A stretch of DNA of 64,000 nucleotides from Cystobacter fuscus (GTDB lineage: Bacteria > Myxococcota > Myxococcia > Myxococcales > Myxococcaceae), in NCBI RefSeq assembly GCF_002305875.1, contig NZ_CP022098.1, positions 4,712,001 through 4,776,000 on the forward strand, given 5' to 3'. Shown piece by piece: positions 25,483-34,399 of this stretch. The notes beneath the pieces are model-generated. The model worked only from the letters and a program-made list of their open reading frames with translations, was not told the origin of the DNA and did not search any database. The translations under genes and the position numbers were made by a program. How positions within the stretch are numbered: the first letter of the stretch is position 1; every line of letters starts with the position of its first letter.

Positions 25483-26385
25483 ATGAACAGGATGATTCGC
25501 ATCGGTCCGGCGGGGTGGAGCTATGACGACTGGGCGGGCATCGTGTACCCCAAGCCCAGGCCGAGGGGCTTCGATCCGCTGGCCTTCCTGGCCGGGTACT
25601 TCGACGCCCTGGAGCTGAACACCAGCTTCTACCGGCCCATCAGCCGTCGCAACGCGGCCCTCTGGTTGGAGCGCACGGCGTTCAACCCGGACTTCCGCTT
25701 CACCGCGAAGCTGTGGCGGCGCTTCACCCACGAGCGGGGCTCGGCGTGGACGGCGGACGAGGTGCGCAACACCCGCGAGGGACTGGACACGCTGCACGAG
25801 GCGGGGCGACTGGGCGCGGTGCTGGTGCAGTTCCCCTGGTCGTTCCGCAACACCGCGGACAACCGCGACTGGCTGGACGAGGTGGTGTCCACGTTCCCCG
25901 AGTGGCCGCTCGTGCTGGAGGTGCGGCACGCGTCGTGGAACGAGCCGGACGTGTTCGTGGAGCTGGCCGAGCGGGGCGTGGGCTTCGTGAACATCGATCA
26001 GCCCCTGTTCCGCCACTCGCTCGGTCCGAGCGCGCGGGCGACGTCGCCGGTGGGCTACGTGCGGGTGCACGGGCGCAACTTCCACAACTGGTTTCGCAAG
26101 ACGGCGAGCGCGATGGAGCGCTACGACTACCTGTACCCGGCCCGGGAGCTGGAGCCCTGGGCCGAGCGCACGAAGGAGATCGCCGCGCACCCACGCGTGA
26201 GTGACGTGTACGTGGTGACGAACAACCACGTGCGGGGCAAGGGCATCGTCAACGCGCTCATGCTCCAGACGATGCTCACCGGCCGCCAGGTCCACGCGCC
26301 CGAGACGCTGGTGCGCGAGTACCCGGACACGCTCGGCCCCTACGTGCTGCCGCCCGAGACCCCCGAGGCTCCGGCTCCCGCGTGA
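25483..26385 (+). CDS. DUF72 domain protein
   Basis: 300 residues. DUF72 proteins have a TIM-barrel fold and an unsettled enzymatic role. The N-terminus is diagnostic (IRIGPAGWSYDDW), followed by YFDALELNTSFYR, VLVQFPWSF, VLEVRHASW and YVRVHGRN. The C-terminal DVYVVTNNHVRGKGIVNALML keeps the conserved Asn residues. The ATG at 25483 is chosen because GGAGG lies upstream and family proteins start there; the open frame extends to 25396. A Pro/Ala tail of about 10 residues ends the protein. It converges on the kinase gene at 26405. Confidence 0.85.
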   Translation: MNRMIRIGPAGWSYDDWAGIVYPKPRPRGFDPLAFLAGYFDALELNTSFYRPISRRNAALWLERTAFNPDFRFTAKLWRRFTHERGSAWTADEVRNTREGLDTLHEAGRLGAVLVQFPWSFRNTADNRDWLDEVVSTFPEWPLVLEVRHASWNEPDVFVELAERGVGFVNIDQPLFRHSLGPSARATSPVGYVRVHGRNFHNWFRKTASAMERYDYLYPARELEPWAERTKEIAAHPRVSDVYVVTNNHVRGKGIVNALMLQTMLTGRQVHAPETLVREYPDTLGPYVLPPETPEAPAPA

Positions 26386-26404
26386 GGGCCGGCGGGGAGG
26401 GTGC

Positions 26405-28270
26405 TCACAGTTGCAGCTTCTTGCCCGTGGTCTGTCCGGCGCGGATCTCCACTTCGATGACGGTGGAGATGTTCTTGCTCTCGTTGACGAGCTTGAGCTG
26501 GTGCCGTCCCGCGGGGAGGGGGACCTCGATGAGGGGCGTGTCCCCGAGCATCCGCCCGCGCAGATAGACATAGGTCCAGGGCTTGGTGTCCAGGGTCAAC
26601 CGGCCCATGGCGCGCTTCGTCGTGCGCGCCACCGAAGAGGCAAAAGGCTCCGTCGCGGACGCCTGGGTGGGAGCCGCGGCCGCGGAGTCCTGGGGCGAGG
26701 GGGGCTCTGGGACGACCACGGAGCCGGCGGGGGGAGCGGCCTGCCGTGGGGAGGACAACTCGAGCATCACCAGGGTCCGCTCGCCCGCGTAGGACAGCTT
26801 CACCGTGCGTTCCTCGGGCTGCCGTCCCTCGAGCGAGGCCTTCACCCGGTGCTCGCCCAGGGCGAGCGTCTCGAGCGACAGGGGAGACACCCCGGCCTCC
26901 TGGCCGTCCACCGAGATCCGGGCACCGGGGGGATCCGTCTCGATGGTGAGCACGGACGGCGCCGCGGCGGTGGGCACGGACGGCACCGCGGACGCGGGCG
27001 GGGGTTTGGCGGCCGGAGACACCTTGGCGGTGGGGGCCTTGGCCGGCGAGCCGCGCAGGCCGAGGAACACCCCGGAGACGACGAACAACGACAGCACGGC
27101 GGCGCCAGTGATCCAGAGCCAGCGGCGCGGCGGGTGGGGCGCGGGCTGCTCGACGGTGAGATCCCTGCTCCCGAGCGCGCGCCCTGGCATCGACGGCGCG
27201 GACTGGATGCGCCCCACCACCCGGCGCGCGCTCCCGGGGGTGAGCTCCCCGGCGCGCGTCGCCTCCAGCAGTCGGGCGCGCTCCTGGATGCGCTCCGCGA
27301 AGAGATCCGTCATGTAGTTGGACAGCTCGACGCAGTCCGGCACCTCGGGCTGGCCGCGCAGCCACTCCTCCAGGGCGGCCTGGAAGTGGCGGGCACTGAT
27401 GAAGCGCTGGCCGGGATGACGCGCGAGCGCCCGGGAGATGATGCGGCTGAGATCCTCGGGAACGCGCGGGTTGCGCTCGTGGGCAACGGGCAGCGGCGTG
27501 TCACCGGACAGCATGTTCATCACGCCGAGCGGCTCCATGGAGGGGAACAGCCGGGTGCCCGTCGCCAGCTCGAAGAGGACGATGCCCAGGGAGAAGATGT
27601 CGCTGCGCGCGTCGAGTGTCTGGCCTCGCGCCTGCTCGGGCGACATGTACGCCGCCTTGCCGCGCACCTGGCCCGCCATGGTCTGGCTCTCACGGGTGGC
27701 GGCCTTGGCGATCCCGAAGTCCAGCACCTTCACCACGCCTTCATAGGTGACCAGGATGTTCTGCGGTGACACGTCGCGGTGGACGATGCCGAGCAGGGCC
27801 CCATCCGGTCCCAGCTTCGCGTGGGCGTAGGCCAGGCCCTCGGCGGCGTGCGCGATGATGCGCACCGCGAGCGACAGGGGCAGCTCCTTGTTCTGTTTCG
27901 CGGCGGCCCGGGCGACGGTGGCCAGGTTCTCTCCTGGCAGGTACTCCATCGCGATGTAGTAGGCCCCTTCTTCCTCTCCCAGGTCGATGATCTGGACGAT
28001 GTGCGGATGGTTGAGCTGCGCGGCGAGCCGGGCCTCGTCGAGGAACATCGACACGAAGTCCGAATCCGCGCTCAGCGCGTCGAGAATGCGCTTGATGGCG
28101 ATGAGCTTCTCGAAGCCCTGGGGACCCGCCTGTCGCGCGAGCCAGATCTCCGCCATGCCTCCCACGGCGAGCCGCGTCATCAGGTGGTAGCGGCCCACGG
28201 TCAGCCCCGGCTGCCAGATGATGGTGGGCTCGGTGTCTTTCTCCGGAGTGGGAGGCTGGAGGTCACGCAC
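26405..28270 (-). CDS. Membrane Ser/Thr protein kinase with PEGA domains
   Basis: 621 residues. The N-terminal Hanks-type kinase domain (about 27-300) has a glycine loop (LAVGGMAE), Lys60, the catalytic loop IVHRDVSPQN with Asp166, and the DFG Asp184, so it should be active. A juxtamembrane region follows, then one membrane segment at about 385-405 (LWITGAAVLSLFVVSGVFLGL). The outer part has a Pro/Ala linker and two PEGA-like beta domains, one at about 430-500 (IETDPPGARISVDGQEAG) and one at the C-terminus. PEGA domains often bind cell-surface structures. The start is GTG 28270. It is divergent from the pair at 28349-31284, whose products also look extracytoplasmic. Confidence 0.9.
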   Translation of the reverse strand: MRDLQPPTPEKDTEPTIIWQPGLTVGRYHLMTRLAVGGMAEIWLARQAGPQGFEKLIAIKRILDALSADSDFVSMFLDEARLAAQLNHPHIVQIIDLGEEEGAYYIAMEYLPGENLATVARAAAKQNKELPLSLAVRIIAHAAEGLAYAHAKLGPDGALLGIVHRDVSPQNILVTYEGVVKVLDFGIAKAATRESQTMAGQVRGKAAYMSPEQARGQTLDARSDIFSLGIVLFELATGTRLFPSMEPLGVMNMLSGDTPLPVAHERNPRVPEDLSRIISRALARHPGQRFISARHFQAALEEWLRGQPEVPDCVELSNYMTDLFAERIQERARLLEATRAGELTPGSARRVVGRIQSAPSMPGRALGSRDLTVEQPAPHPPRRWLWITGAAVLSLFVVSGVFLGLRGSPAKAPTAKVSPAAKPPPASAVPSVPTAAAPSVLTIETDPPGARISVDGQEAGVSPLSLETLALGEHRVKASLEGRQPEERTVKLSYAGERTLVMLELSSPRQAAPPAGSVVVPEPPSPQDSAAAAPTQASATEPFASSVARTTKRAMGRLTLDTKPWTYVYLRGRMLGDTPLIEVPLPAGRHQLKLVNESKNISTVIEVEIRAGQTTGKKLQL

Positions 28271-28348
28271 GGGGGTTCACTTTCCGCATCCTGACGGGTC
28301 TCTGTCAATTCACCGTTTTCCCGCCATCCCGTTTAATATCCATGGACC

Positions 28349-29392
28349 TTGGTTGCTCTCCATCGATTCGTCATACTTACTACTACCTTGTTGCTGACCT
28401 CGTTGGCATGGGGTGAGACATCCAACCCCTCTCTGCCACGTGCTCGCCAGCTCCTCGAGGAGCTGCGCTACATGGAGGCGGCCCGCGCGCTGGAGCAGGC
28501 CCGCGCGCAGCCGGGCAACGATCGCGACACGCTGTTGGAGATCCTCGAGCTCCAGGGCGTGGTGGCCGGCATGCTCCAACAACCGGCCAAGGCTCGAGCC
28601 GCCTTCCAGACGCTGCTGGTGCTCGCGCCGGAATACCGGCTCAAGGGGGACTATGCCCCCCGGGTGGTCACGCCCTTCTTCGAGGCCAATGGCTGGCTGA
28701 ATGACAAGGGAGCCGCGCTGCGGCTGGAGGTCGTGCCCGCGAGTGGAACGGACAACCTGCTGACGGTCCAGGCGAAGCCGGACGTGCTGAACCTGGGCCG
28801 GAGCGTGCTCTTCTACCAGCGCGAGGCCGGAGCCGGGTGGATCCTGACGGAGCAGCCGCTCGTCGAGGGCATGGCCTCCGTGGAGAGGAAGGGGAGGCGC
28901 GTGGAGTGGTGGGCGGAGCTGCTCGACGAGCGCCGGGCGGTGCTCACCTCGCTGGGCAGCGAGACGTCGCCGCTGGTGACCCTGGCGCCTGGCGCGCTCG
29001 CGTCCACGCCCGCGCCCGTGCCGACCCTGTCCGAGAAGCAGCCCCAGGTGAAGGGGGTACCGGGCTCGCCCCTGCGCACCGTGGCCTACGTGTGCCTGGG
29101 ACTGGCGGCGGGGGCGGGCGCGACGGGAGGGTTCCTCGGGTTGCAGTCGAACCAGGCCCGGGCCCGGGTGGAGGGCGCTCCGGTGAACGAGGCGGGGTAT
29201 ACCGTTGGCCTCACCCAGAAAGAGGCCTTCGCGCTCGATGCCCGGGCGCGCTCCCAGGGCCAGTGGGCCAACATCCTCTTCGGGGTCGCGGGCGCCGCGG
29301 CCATCGCGGGAGGAACACTCTGGGTGCTCGGCGCGCCCGTGACGGTCTCCGCCGCTCCGTCGGGGGTGGTGGTCGGAGGGACCCTGCCTTGA
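28349..29392 (+). CDS. Exported hypothetical protein with TPR-like N-terminal half
   Basis: 347 residues. A signal peptide (1-22, LLLTSLAWGE) precedes a helical segment (about 28-100) resembling two tetratricopeptide units. A middle beta region contains LRLEVVPASGTDNLL. Two hydrophobic helices near the C-terminus (about 232-250 and 305-325) could anchor it in the membrane. The start is TTG 28349, which gives a proper n-region; a weak promoter (TTCACC, TTTAAT at 28309-28337) lies just upstream. The next gene begins inside its stop (TTGA at 29389-29392). The layout next to a PEGA kinase is common in myxobacteria; I would guess a shared envelope function but cannot name it. Confidence 0.65.
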   Translation: MVALHRFVILTTTLLLTSLAWGETSNPSLPRARQLLEELRYMEAARALEQARAQPGNDRDTLLEILELQGVVAGMLQQPAKARAAFQTLLVLAPEYRLKGDYAPRVVTPFFEANGWLNDKGAALRLEVVPASGTDNLLTVQAKPDVLNLGRSVLFYQREAGAGWILTEQPLVEGMASVERKGRRVEWWAELLDERRAVLTSLGSETSPLVTLAPGALASTPAPVPTLSEKQPQVKGVPGSPLRTVAYVCLGLAAGAGATGGFLGLQSNQARARVEGAPVNEAGYTVGLTQKEAFALDARARSQGQWANILFGVAGAAAIAGGTLWVLGAPVTVSAAPSGVVVGGTLP

Positions 29393-31284
29393 ATCGCTGC
29401 TCATGGGGGCTGCTGGCGTTGCTGGCCCTGGTGCTGGGGTGTTCCTCCGCGTCCACCGGTGCGGACACCCGGCGCTATGCCTGCACCCTGGACGACGAGT
29501 GTGCCGCGGGCTTCACGTGCCGCGCGGGGTTCTGCCAGGGGGCCGGCGGGGAGCCGGGTGACGGGGGGCCCGATCCGGGCACTCCGTCCGGTTCGCCCAC
29601 GCGGCTGGCCTTCGTCAGTCCCGAGCAGAGCGTGGGCACGGGACAGTGCTCGGCGGCCGTGGTGATCGAGACGCAGACGGCGGAGGGGCTGGCCGCCCCG
29701 GTGCAGAACGCCGCGACGGTCTCGTTGAGTGTCGAGCCTTCCCAGGCCGTGAGCTTCTTCCTCGACGCGGCCTGCACCAGCGCCACGAGCTCCGTGGAGG
29801 TGGGTGCCGGCAGCAGCCGCGCGACCTTCTACTTCCGCGGCGGCGTGGCGCAGACCATCCGCGTCGGTGTGTCCGCCAGCGGGCTGACCTCCGCGACGCA
29901 GGACGAGGTGCTGCTCGTCCCCGGGCCGGCGGTGGGTGTCGTTTTCGTCACGGGTGCCCAGACGCTGGCCACGAATGGCTGCTCGAGCCTGGTGGAGCTC
30001 GAGGCACGCGATGCCAACGGCACCCCCACCACCTTCTCCAACTCGAGAGGCATGACGGTCGTGGGCACGGGGCTCACGTTCTTCTCCGACGAGAGCTGCA
30101 CCACGCCTCTGTCCAGCGCGATGTTCGCCGCGGGCAGGACCCGTTCCTCCTTCTACTTCAAGGGGAAGAGCAGCGGCACCATCCGCCTGTTCGTCTCCGT
30201 GTCGGGATTGAGCACGGTGTTTCAGGACGAGACGATCCTCCCGGTGGTCCGCTCGGGCGTCTGTACCATACCCGCGAACGGCTACTCGGTGACCTGTCCC
30301 ATCTCGCCCGCGCAGGTGGACATGTCGAAGACCCTGTTGTTGATCTCGCTCAGCAACTCCGGGCGCAGTCCAGACTCCGGGAGCTTGCGCTGTATGCTCT
30401 CGGCCAGGGACGCCTTCACCTGTGGCCGGAATGCCATCGCATCCAGCAACTTCGACATCGTCTGGCAGACCGTGGAGCTGGGCACCGGGCTGAGGGTCCA
30501 GCACCTGCAGCCGAGCTGTCAGGGGGCGCCCCTCATCTCCGTGCCGATCGCGGCCGTCTCACCTCAGAAGAGCTTCCTGCTGGTGTCGGGCGAGCAGAGC
30601 GGAGCGATCCTCGGAGAGGATGATGTCTACACCGCGACGCTGGCCAGCTCGGGCAATCGGGTGGATCTCCAGTTCTCCACCAATTGCAGTCCCTCCTGGA
30701 AGGGCTCGCTCCAGGTCGTGGAACTCGAGGGCATCCAGGTCCTCCGGGGAGGGGGAGCGATGGCCGGAGGGCAGACCTGGGCGGGGAGCACGAGTCTCGC
30801 TTTCGCGGACCCCGCCACCACCGCGCTGCTGTTCACCTACCGGGTGAACAACGCGGGCGCGGTGAACCTCTGCGACCGGGTCTTGAGGGGCGAGGTGACC
30901 AGCTCCACGGAGTTGGCGTTCTCGCGTGCCCTGGAGGACTCGCCGAACTGCGACACGGCGGGCATCGAGGCCATCTCCTGGGAGCGCATCAACTTCGGCT
31001 CGGTCGCCAAGGTGCAGTCGGTTCCGGTGAGCATGTCCGGGGGCCAGACCCAGGCCACTCCCAACATCCAGGCGGTGGAGAGGACGCGCGCGGTGGTGTT
31101 CGCCAGCGGGCAGGCCATGAATGGCCAGGCCGGGGGCGAGGCGTCCTATTCGGGCGATGACATCCTGGGTGAGTCGCTGGCGAGGTTCGAGTTCTCCCCG
31201 ACCCTCGCCCAGCTCCGGGTCCGCCGCGAGTCCTCGCTGGGCGCGGCGAGGTGGAACGCCTTCGTGGTGGAGTTCAACCCCTGA
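29389..31284 (+). CDS. Secreted Cys-rich lipoprotein of unknown function
   Basis: 631 residues. The signal sequence ends in a lipobox (LVLGC, Cys17). A short Cys motif (CTLDDECAAGFTCRAGFC, about 32-49) of the kind common in secreted myxobacterial proteins follows, then a Gly/Pro linker. Two Ig-like beta segments come next (about 70-165 and 170-270), each with a CTxxxSS strand followed by RxxFYF. The C-terminal half has no motif I recognise. The start is TTG 29389, with GGAGGG 8 bases upstream, overlapping the preceding stop; no ATG is usable without losing the lipobox. Likely on the outer surface of the cell. It converges on the histidine kinase gene. Confidence 0.75.
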   Translation: MNRCSWGLLALLALVLGCSSASTGADTRRYACTLDDECAAGFTCRAGFCQGAGGEPGDGGPDPGTPSGSPTRLAFVSPEQSVGTGQCSAAVVIETQTAEGLAAPVQNAATVSLSVEPSQAVSFFLDAACTSATSSVEVGAGSSRATFYFRGGVAQTIRVGVSASGLTSATQDEVLLVPGPAVGVVFVTGAQTLATNGCSSLVELEARDANGTPTTFSNSRGMTVVGTGLTFFSDESCTTPLSSAMFAAGRTRSSFYFKGKSSGTIRLFVSVSGLSTVFQDETILPVVRSGVCTIPANGYSVTCPISPAQVDMSKTLLLISLSNSGRSPDSGSLRCMLSARDAFTCGRNAIASSNFDIVWQTVELGTGLRVQHLQPSCQGAPLISVPIAAVSPQKSFLLVSGEQSGAILGEDDVYTATLASSGNRVDLQFSTNCSPSWKGSLQVVELEGIQVLRGGGAMAGGQTWAGSTSLAFADPATTALLFTYRVNNAGAVNLCDRVLRGEVTSSTELAFSRALEDSPNCDTAGIEAISWERINFGSVAKVQSVPVSMSGGQTQATPNIQAVERTRAVVFASGQAMNGQAGGEASYSGDDILGESLARFEFSPTLAQLRVRRESSLGAARWNAFVVEFNP

Positions 31285-31306
31285 GCCGCCACGGGACGGG
31301 GCCGGC

Positions 31307-31326
31307 GGGAGGGCCCGGGTCCTCCC
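31307..31326. terminator. Hairpin between convergent genes
   Basis: GGGAGG (31307-31312) and CCTCCC (31321-31326) flank an 8-base loop in the 43-base gap between the lipoprotein and the histidine kinase. No T run. Candidate bidirectional terminator. Confidence 0.4.
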
Positions 31327-31327
31327 A

Positions 31328-33397
31328 CTAGCCGGTGGCGTAGGTGCGCGGGGGCGCGGACTCCTCGGTCAGGGGGGGCTCGCCGCTCTTGCGCTCGCCC
31401 TTGTCCTCCTCCTCGATGCCCATCAGCACCAGCATGAAGGAGGTGCCGCGTCCGGGCATGCTGCGCACGTCGATCTCCCCGCCCATGGACTGGACGATGG
31501 TGTGGCAGATGGCCAGGCCCAGCCCCGTGCCCACGCCCACCGGCTTGGTGGTGAAGAAGGGATCGAAGATGTGCTGGAGCACCTCCTGGCTCATCCCCTT
31601 GCCGTTGTCCTCCACCTCCACCACCACGCGCCGCGGCCCTTCCATCCGGGTGATGACGCGGATGCGGTTGTTCTCCGAGCGCGCCTCGGGGAATGCCTGC
31701 ATCGCGTTCACCAGCAGGTTCACCAGCACCTGCCCCAGGCGTGACGCATTGCCCTGCACCAGGGGCACCGGCTCGAGCACCTGCTCCAACCGGGCGTTGT
31801 AGCGCTGCAGCTCGTTGCGCACCAGGCGCACCGAGCTCTCGATGACCCGGCGCACGTCGATGGGCCCCTGGTGCTCCTCGTCCCCGCGCGCGAAGGACTT
31901 CAGATCCTGGACGATGGAGCGCACGCGGGCGGCGCCCTCCTGGGTTTCCACCAGCACCTCGCGCAGCTCGGGCAGCAGCTCGGGGGAGAACTCGTCCCCG
32001 GAGAGCTGCTCGCCCAGATAGGAGATGTTGGCGCAGACGGAGGACAGCGGGTTGTTGATTTCATGCGCCACGCTGGCCGCCAGCGTCCCCATGGACGTCA
32101 TCCGGTCCGCCAGGCGCAGCTGCGTCTCCAGGCGCTTGCGCTCGGTGAGATCCCGGAGGACGGACACCAGGGAAGGCTGACCGTCGGCGCCGGGGAAGAC
32201 CGCCCGCCGGGTGAGGACGGTGCGGCTCATCCCGCTGCCGTCGATGAAGCTCTGCTCGCTCTCGCCGGGCTGGCCCGAGGCGAAGCTCTGCTCGTCCTGC
32301 TCCCAGGCGCTCTGCTCCTGGTACTCGGGCATGACGTCGATGCTGCGCTGGCCCAACAACTCCGACGCCGGGCGGCCCACCAGCCGGCACAGGGCGCTGT
32401 TGACCACCAGCACGCGGTGGTTGCGATCCTTGACGAAGATGGGATCCGGCACGGCCTCGAGCGTGTTGCGCAGGAAGTCGCGCGTGCGCTCCAGCTCGGC
32501 CTGGGCCCGGATGCGCTCCAGCTCCGCGCCCGCGCGGGTCGCGAACGCGCCCAGCAGGGAGAAGTCCAGCTCGCCCGCGTCGAGCAGTTGATCATGCAGG
32601 ATGGCGAGCACCCCGATGACCTCGCCCCGGGAGCTGCGCAGGGCCGCGCCCAGGTAGCCGCGCAAGCCGAGGTCCGAGAGCATCAGATCCTCGGGGAAGT
32701 GCCGGGTCACGTCGTCCGCGTAGTGGCAGATGGAGTTCAGGACGGCGTTGTGACAGGGCGTGCCGCTGAGCGGATAGGTCACCGGGTTCTGGAAGGCCCC
32801 GCGGCTCCAGAAGGCGAGCGTGCGGATGGAGTCCTGTTCCGGCAGCATCTCGCCCACCATGGCGCAGGTGACGCGGAAGGCCTCGGCGAGCTGCTTCACC
32901 AGGGTGCGGAAGAAGTCGTGGCCGAGGTCGGCCGTGGTGGCCGACAGCAGCGTCTGCAGGGCCCGTTCGGAGGGGACGCGCGAGTGGGGCGGCTCGTCCG
33001 CCGGAGTCCCCACCCGCGTGGGGATGCGCAGGTGCCGCACGTGCGTGAGCAGGTTGGGGGCCCACTGCTCTCCCGTCGGAGAGATGCATTCGCTGGCACC
33101 GGCGAGGATCAACTCCGACTGCTCACTCACGTCGCGGCGCGTCAGCACGAAGAGCCAGGAGCGGGACAGCGCGCAGACGGAGGCGAGCTGTCGGCAGGTG
33201 CCGACCGCCTGCTCCAGCGACCCTTCGTCCTCCCAGAGCAACACCAGTCCCGGCGGGAACACCTGGGGGAGAGAGGGGTTGCCAGATGACAGTCGGCGGC
33301 ACTCGAGGGCGAACCCCTCCGCTTGAAACGCCTGCTCCAACTCGTCACTCACCGAGTCTGGGAGGCCCAGGAGGGTTGCGTGCATGGAATGCGTCAT
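31328..33397 (-). CDS. Cytoplasmic sensor histidine kinase with GAF and PAS domains
   Basis: 689 residues, no membrane segment. Residues 1-130 form an uncharacterised, possibly receiver-like alpha/beta region. A GAF domain follows (about 150-310), then a PAS domain (about 320-430, VPDPIFVKDRNHRVLVVNSALCRLVGR). A HisKA domain carries the phospho-accepting His in SVAHEINNPLSS. The ATPase domain has N box VNLLVNAMQAF, G1 DNGKGM and GTGLGLAICHTIVQSMGG. No receiver domain and no adjacent response regulator, so it is an orphan kinase. I chose ATG 33397, which has GTGGAG 6 bases upstream; a GTG at 33409 has its site too close. The ligand or signal is unknown. Confidence 0.88.
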   Translation of the reverse strand: MTHSMHATLLGLPDSVSDELEQAFQAEGFALECRRLSSGNPSLPQVFPPGLVLLWEDEGSLEQAVGTCRQLASVCALSRSWLFVLTRRDVSEQSELILAGASECISPTGEQWAPNLLTHVRHLRIPTRVGTPADEPPHSRVPSERALQTLLSATTADLGHDFFRTLVKQLAEAFRVTCAMVGEMLPEQDSIRTLAFWSRGAFQNPVTYPLSGTPCHNAVLNSICHYADDVTRHFPEDLMLSDLGLRGYLGAALRSSRGEVIGVLAILHDQLLDAGELDFSLLGAFATRAGAELERIRAQAELERTRDFLRNTLEAVPDPIFVKDRNHRVLVVNSALCRLVGRPASELLGQRSIDVMPEYQEQSAWEQDEQSFASGQPGESEQSFIDGSGMSRTVLTRRAVFPGADGQPSLVSVLRDLTERKRLETQLRLADRMTSMGTLAASVAHEINNPLSSVCANISYLGEQLSGDEFSPELLPELREVLVETQEGAARVRSIVQDLKSFARGDEEHQGPIDVRRVIESSVRLVRNELQRYNARLEQVLEPVPLVQGNASRLGQVLVNLLVNAMQAFPEARSENNRIRVITRMEGPRRVVVEVEDNGKGMSQEVLQHIFDPFFTTKPVGVGTGLGLAICHTIVQSMGGEIDVRSMPGRGTSFMLVLMGIEEEDKGERKSGEPPLTEESAPPRTYATG

Positions 33398-33448
33398 CCA
33401 GAACTCCACGCCCTCCAGGTCCTGTTCAGGTCGAGCCTGGGGCGACCC

Positions 33449-33931
33449 TCAGCCTACCTTACGGGCGAGGGACACGGCAGGGGGCTCGACTTTGCTCGGG
33501 CGCTCGGCGAGCCACCGGTCCCTCTCCCAGCTGAACCACTTCGCGTCGCTCTCGGCCAGCACGGGGTCCAGGAAGTAGGCCACGTCCAGCCGGGGGCCGG
33601 GCTTGCCGTGCTTGCCGTTCCACTCGAGGACTCCCCAGCGCAACAACGGACTGTGAAGCTGGTGATCCCACGGGTACGCCGCATGCCACTGCAGCTCGGC
33701 CGGAGGGGTCATCTGGCTCAGGCGTCCCTCCTGCTGAGCGTTCTTGTACTCGGCGAAGGCCTTGGCGTCCCGCTCGGCGGTCTTCTCCTCCACGAAGTAG
33801 GCGACGTCGCGGCGCGGAGGCAGGGCGGACGGGCCGCCACACTTCTCCACCACGCCGCTGCACTCCACGACGATCCAGCTAATCATCGGCTTTCCGATTT
33901 TGTGATCCCACTCCAAGGCGACGAAGGGCAC
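33449..33931 (-). CDS. Unknown protein made of two copies of a roughly 50-residue module
   Basis: 160 residues, not recognised. The sequence repeats with a period of 80 residues. Copy 1: WDH at 8-10, Pro15, Trp19, Glu23, Gly26, then DVAYF at 42-46 and AERDAKAF at 52-59. Copy 2: WDH at 88-90, Pro95, Trp99, Glu103, Gly106, then DVAYF at 116-120 and AESDAKWF at 126-133. No signal peptide, membrane segment or catalytic motif. The start is GTG 33931, with GGGAG 6 bases upstream; the frame is open further but upstream sequence looks non-coding. It follows the upstream region of the histidine kinase on the same strand. Duplicated modules like this often bind a repeated ligand; that is speculation. 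Confidence 0.6.
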   Translation of the reverse strand: MPFVALEWDHKIGKPMISWIVVECSGVVEKCGGPSALPPRRDVAYFVEEKTAERDAKAFAEYKNAQQEGRLSQMTPPAELQWHAAYPWDHQLHSPLLRWGVLEWNGKHGKPGPRLDVAYFLDPVLAESDAKWFSWERDRWLAERPSKVEPPAVSLARKVG

Positions 33932-34399
33932 GGGAGTCTCCCAGTGAGCATGTGTTCCGGTTGGTAATTCTAGGTCTTGAATCACTGCAATGAAAAGGCT
34001 CGCGGAAGAACGTTTTTTTCGGGAAAGACGGGGGGTTCTCGGGAGTCCTTCCCGACTTGATTTGTTGGATGGGCATGGACGCCAAAGACATCCCAACAGG
34101 AAGGGTGGGGGATGACCCCTCCTTGTCGGAGCTGACCCGCCGGGAGCGCTGGTCGCGGGCGCGGCGCATGGAAGCACGCTCCTCGGAGACGGAGCCACGC
34201 TCGGGAGTCTGGGATTGCCACACCGGGCGTACGGTGGAGGGGTGTCACCCGGCGGTGGCGGGAGCGGCGGAGCACGGCCGGCCGGGTGTCTACGATCACC
34301 CAGGCCAGACGTCACCCGCGCGGATTCCAGCAAAAGCACACACGGTGTGCGATCTGGAGCACTTCGGCCACGTTGGGGGCGACTGCCCCACGCGCCCCT
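33932..34399. other. Intergenic region without a supported gene
   Basis: 468 bases between the ABC operon end and the duplicated-module gene. An A/T-richer stretch at 33961-34065, with a run of seven T near 34012, could hold the promoter of the minus-strand gene at 33931. Inverted repeats: GCACAC/GTGTGC (34336-34341 with 34345-34350) and GGGGC/GCCCC (34376-34380 with 34385-34389). The latter is just past the operon stop at 34400 and may be its terminator. Open frames here have poor start contexts and no family resemblance. Confidence 0.5.
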
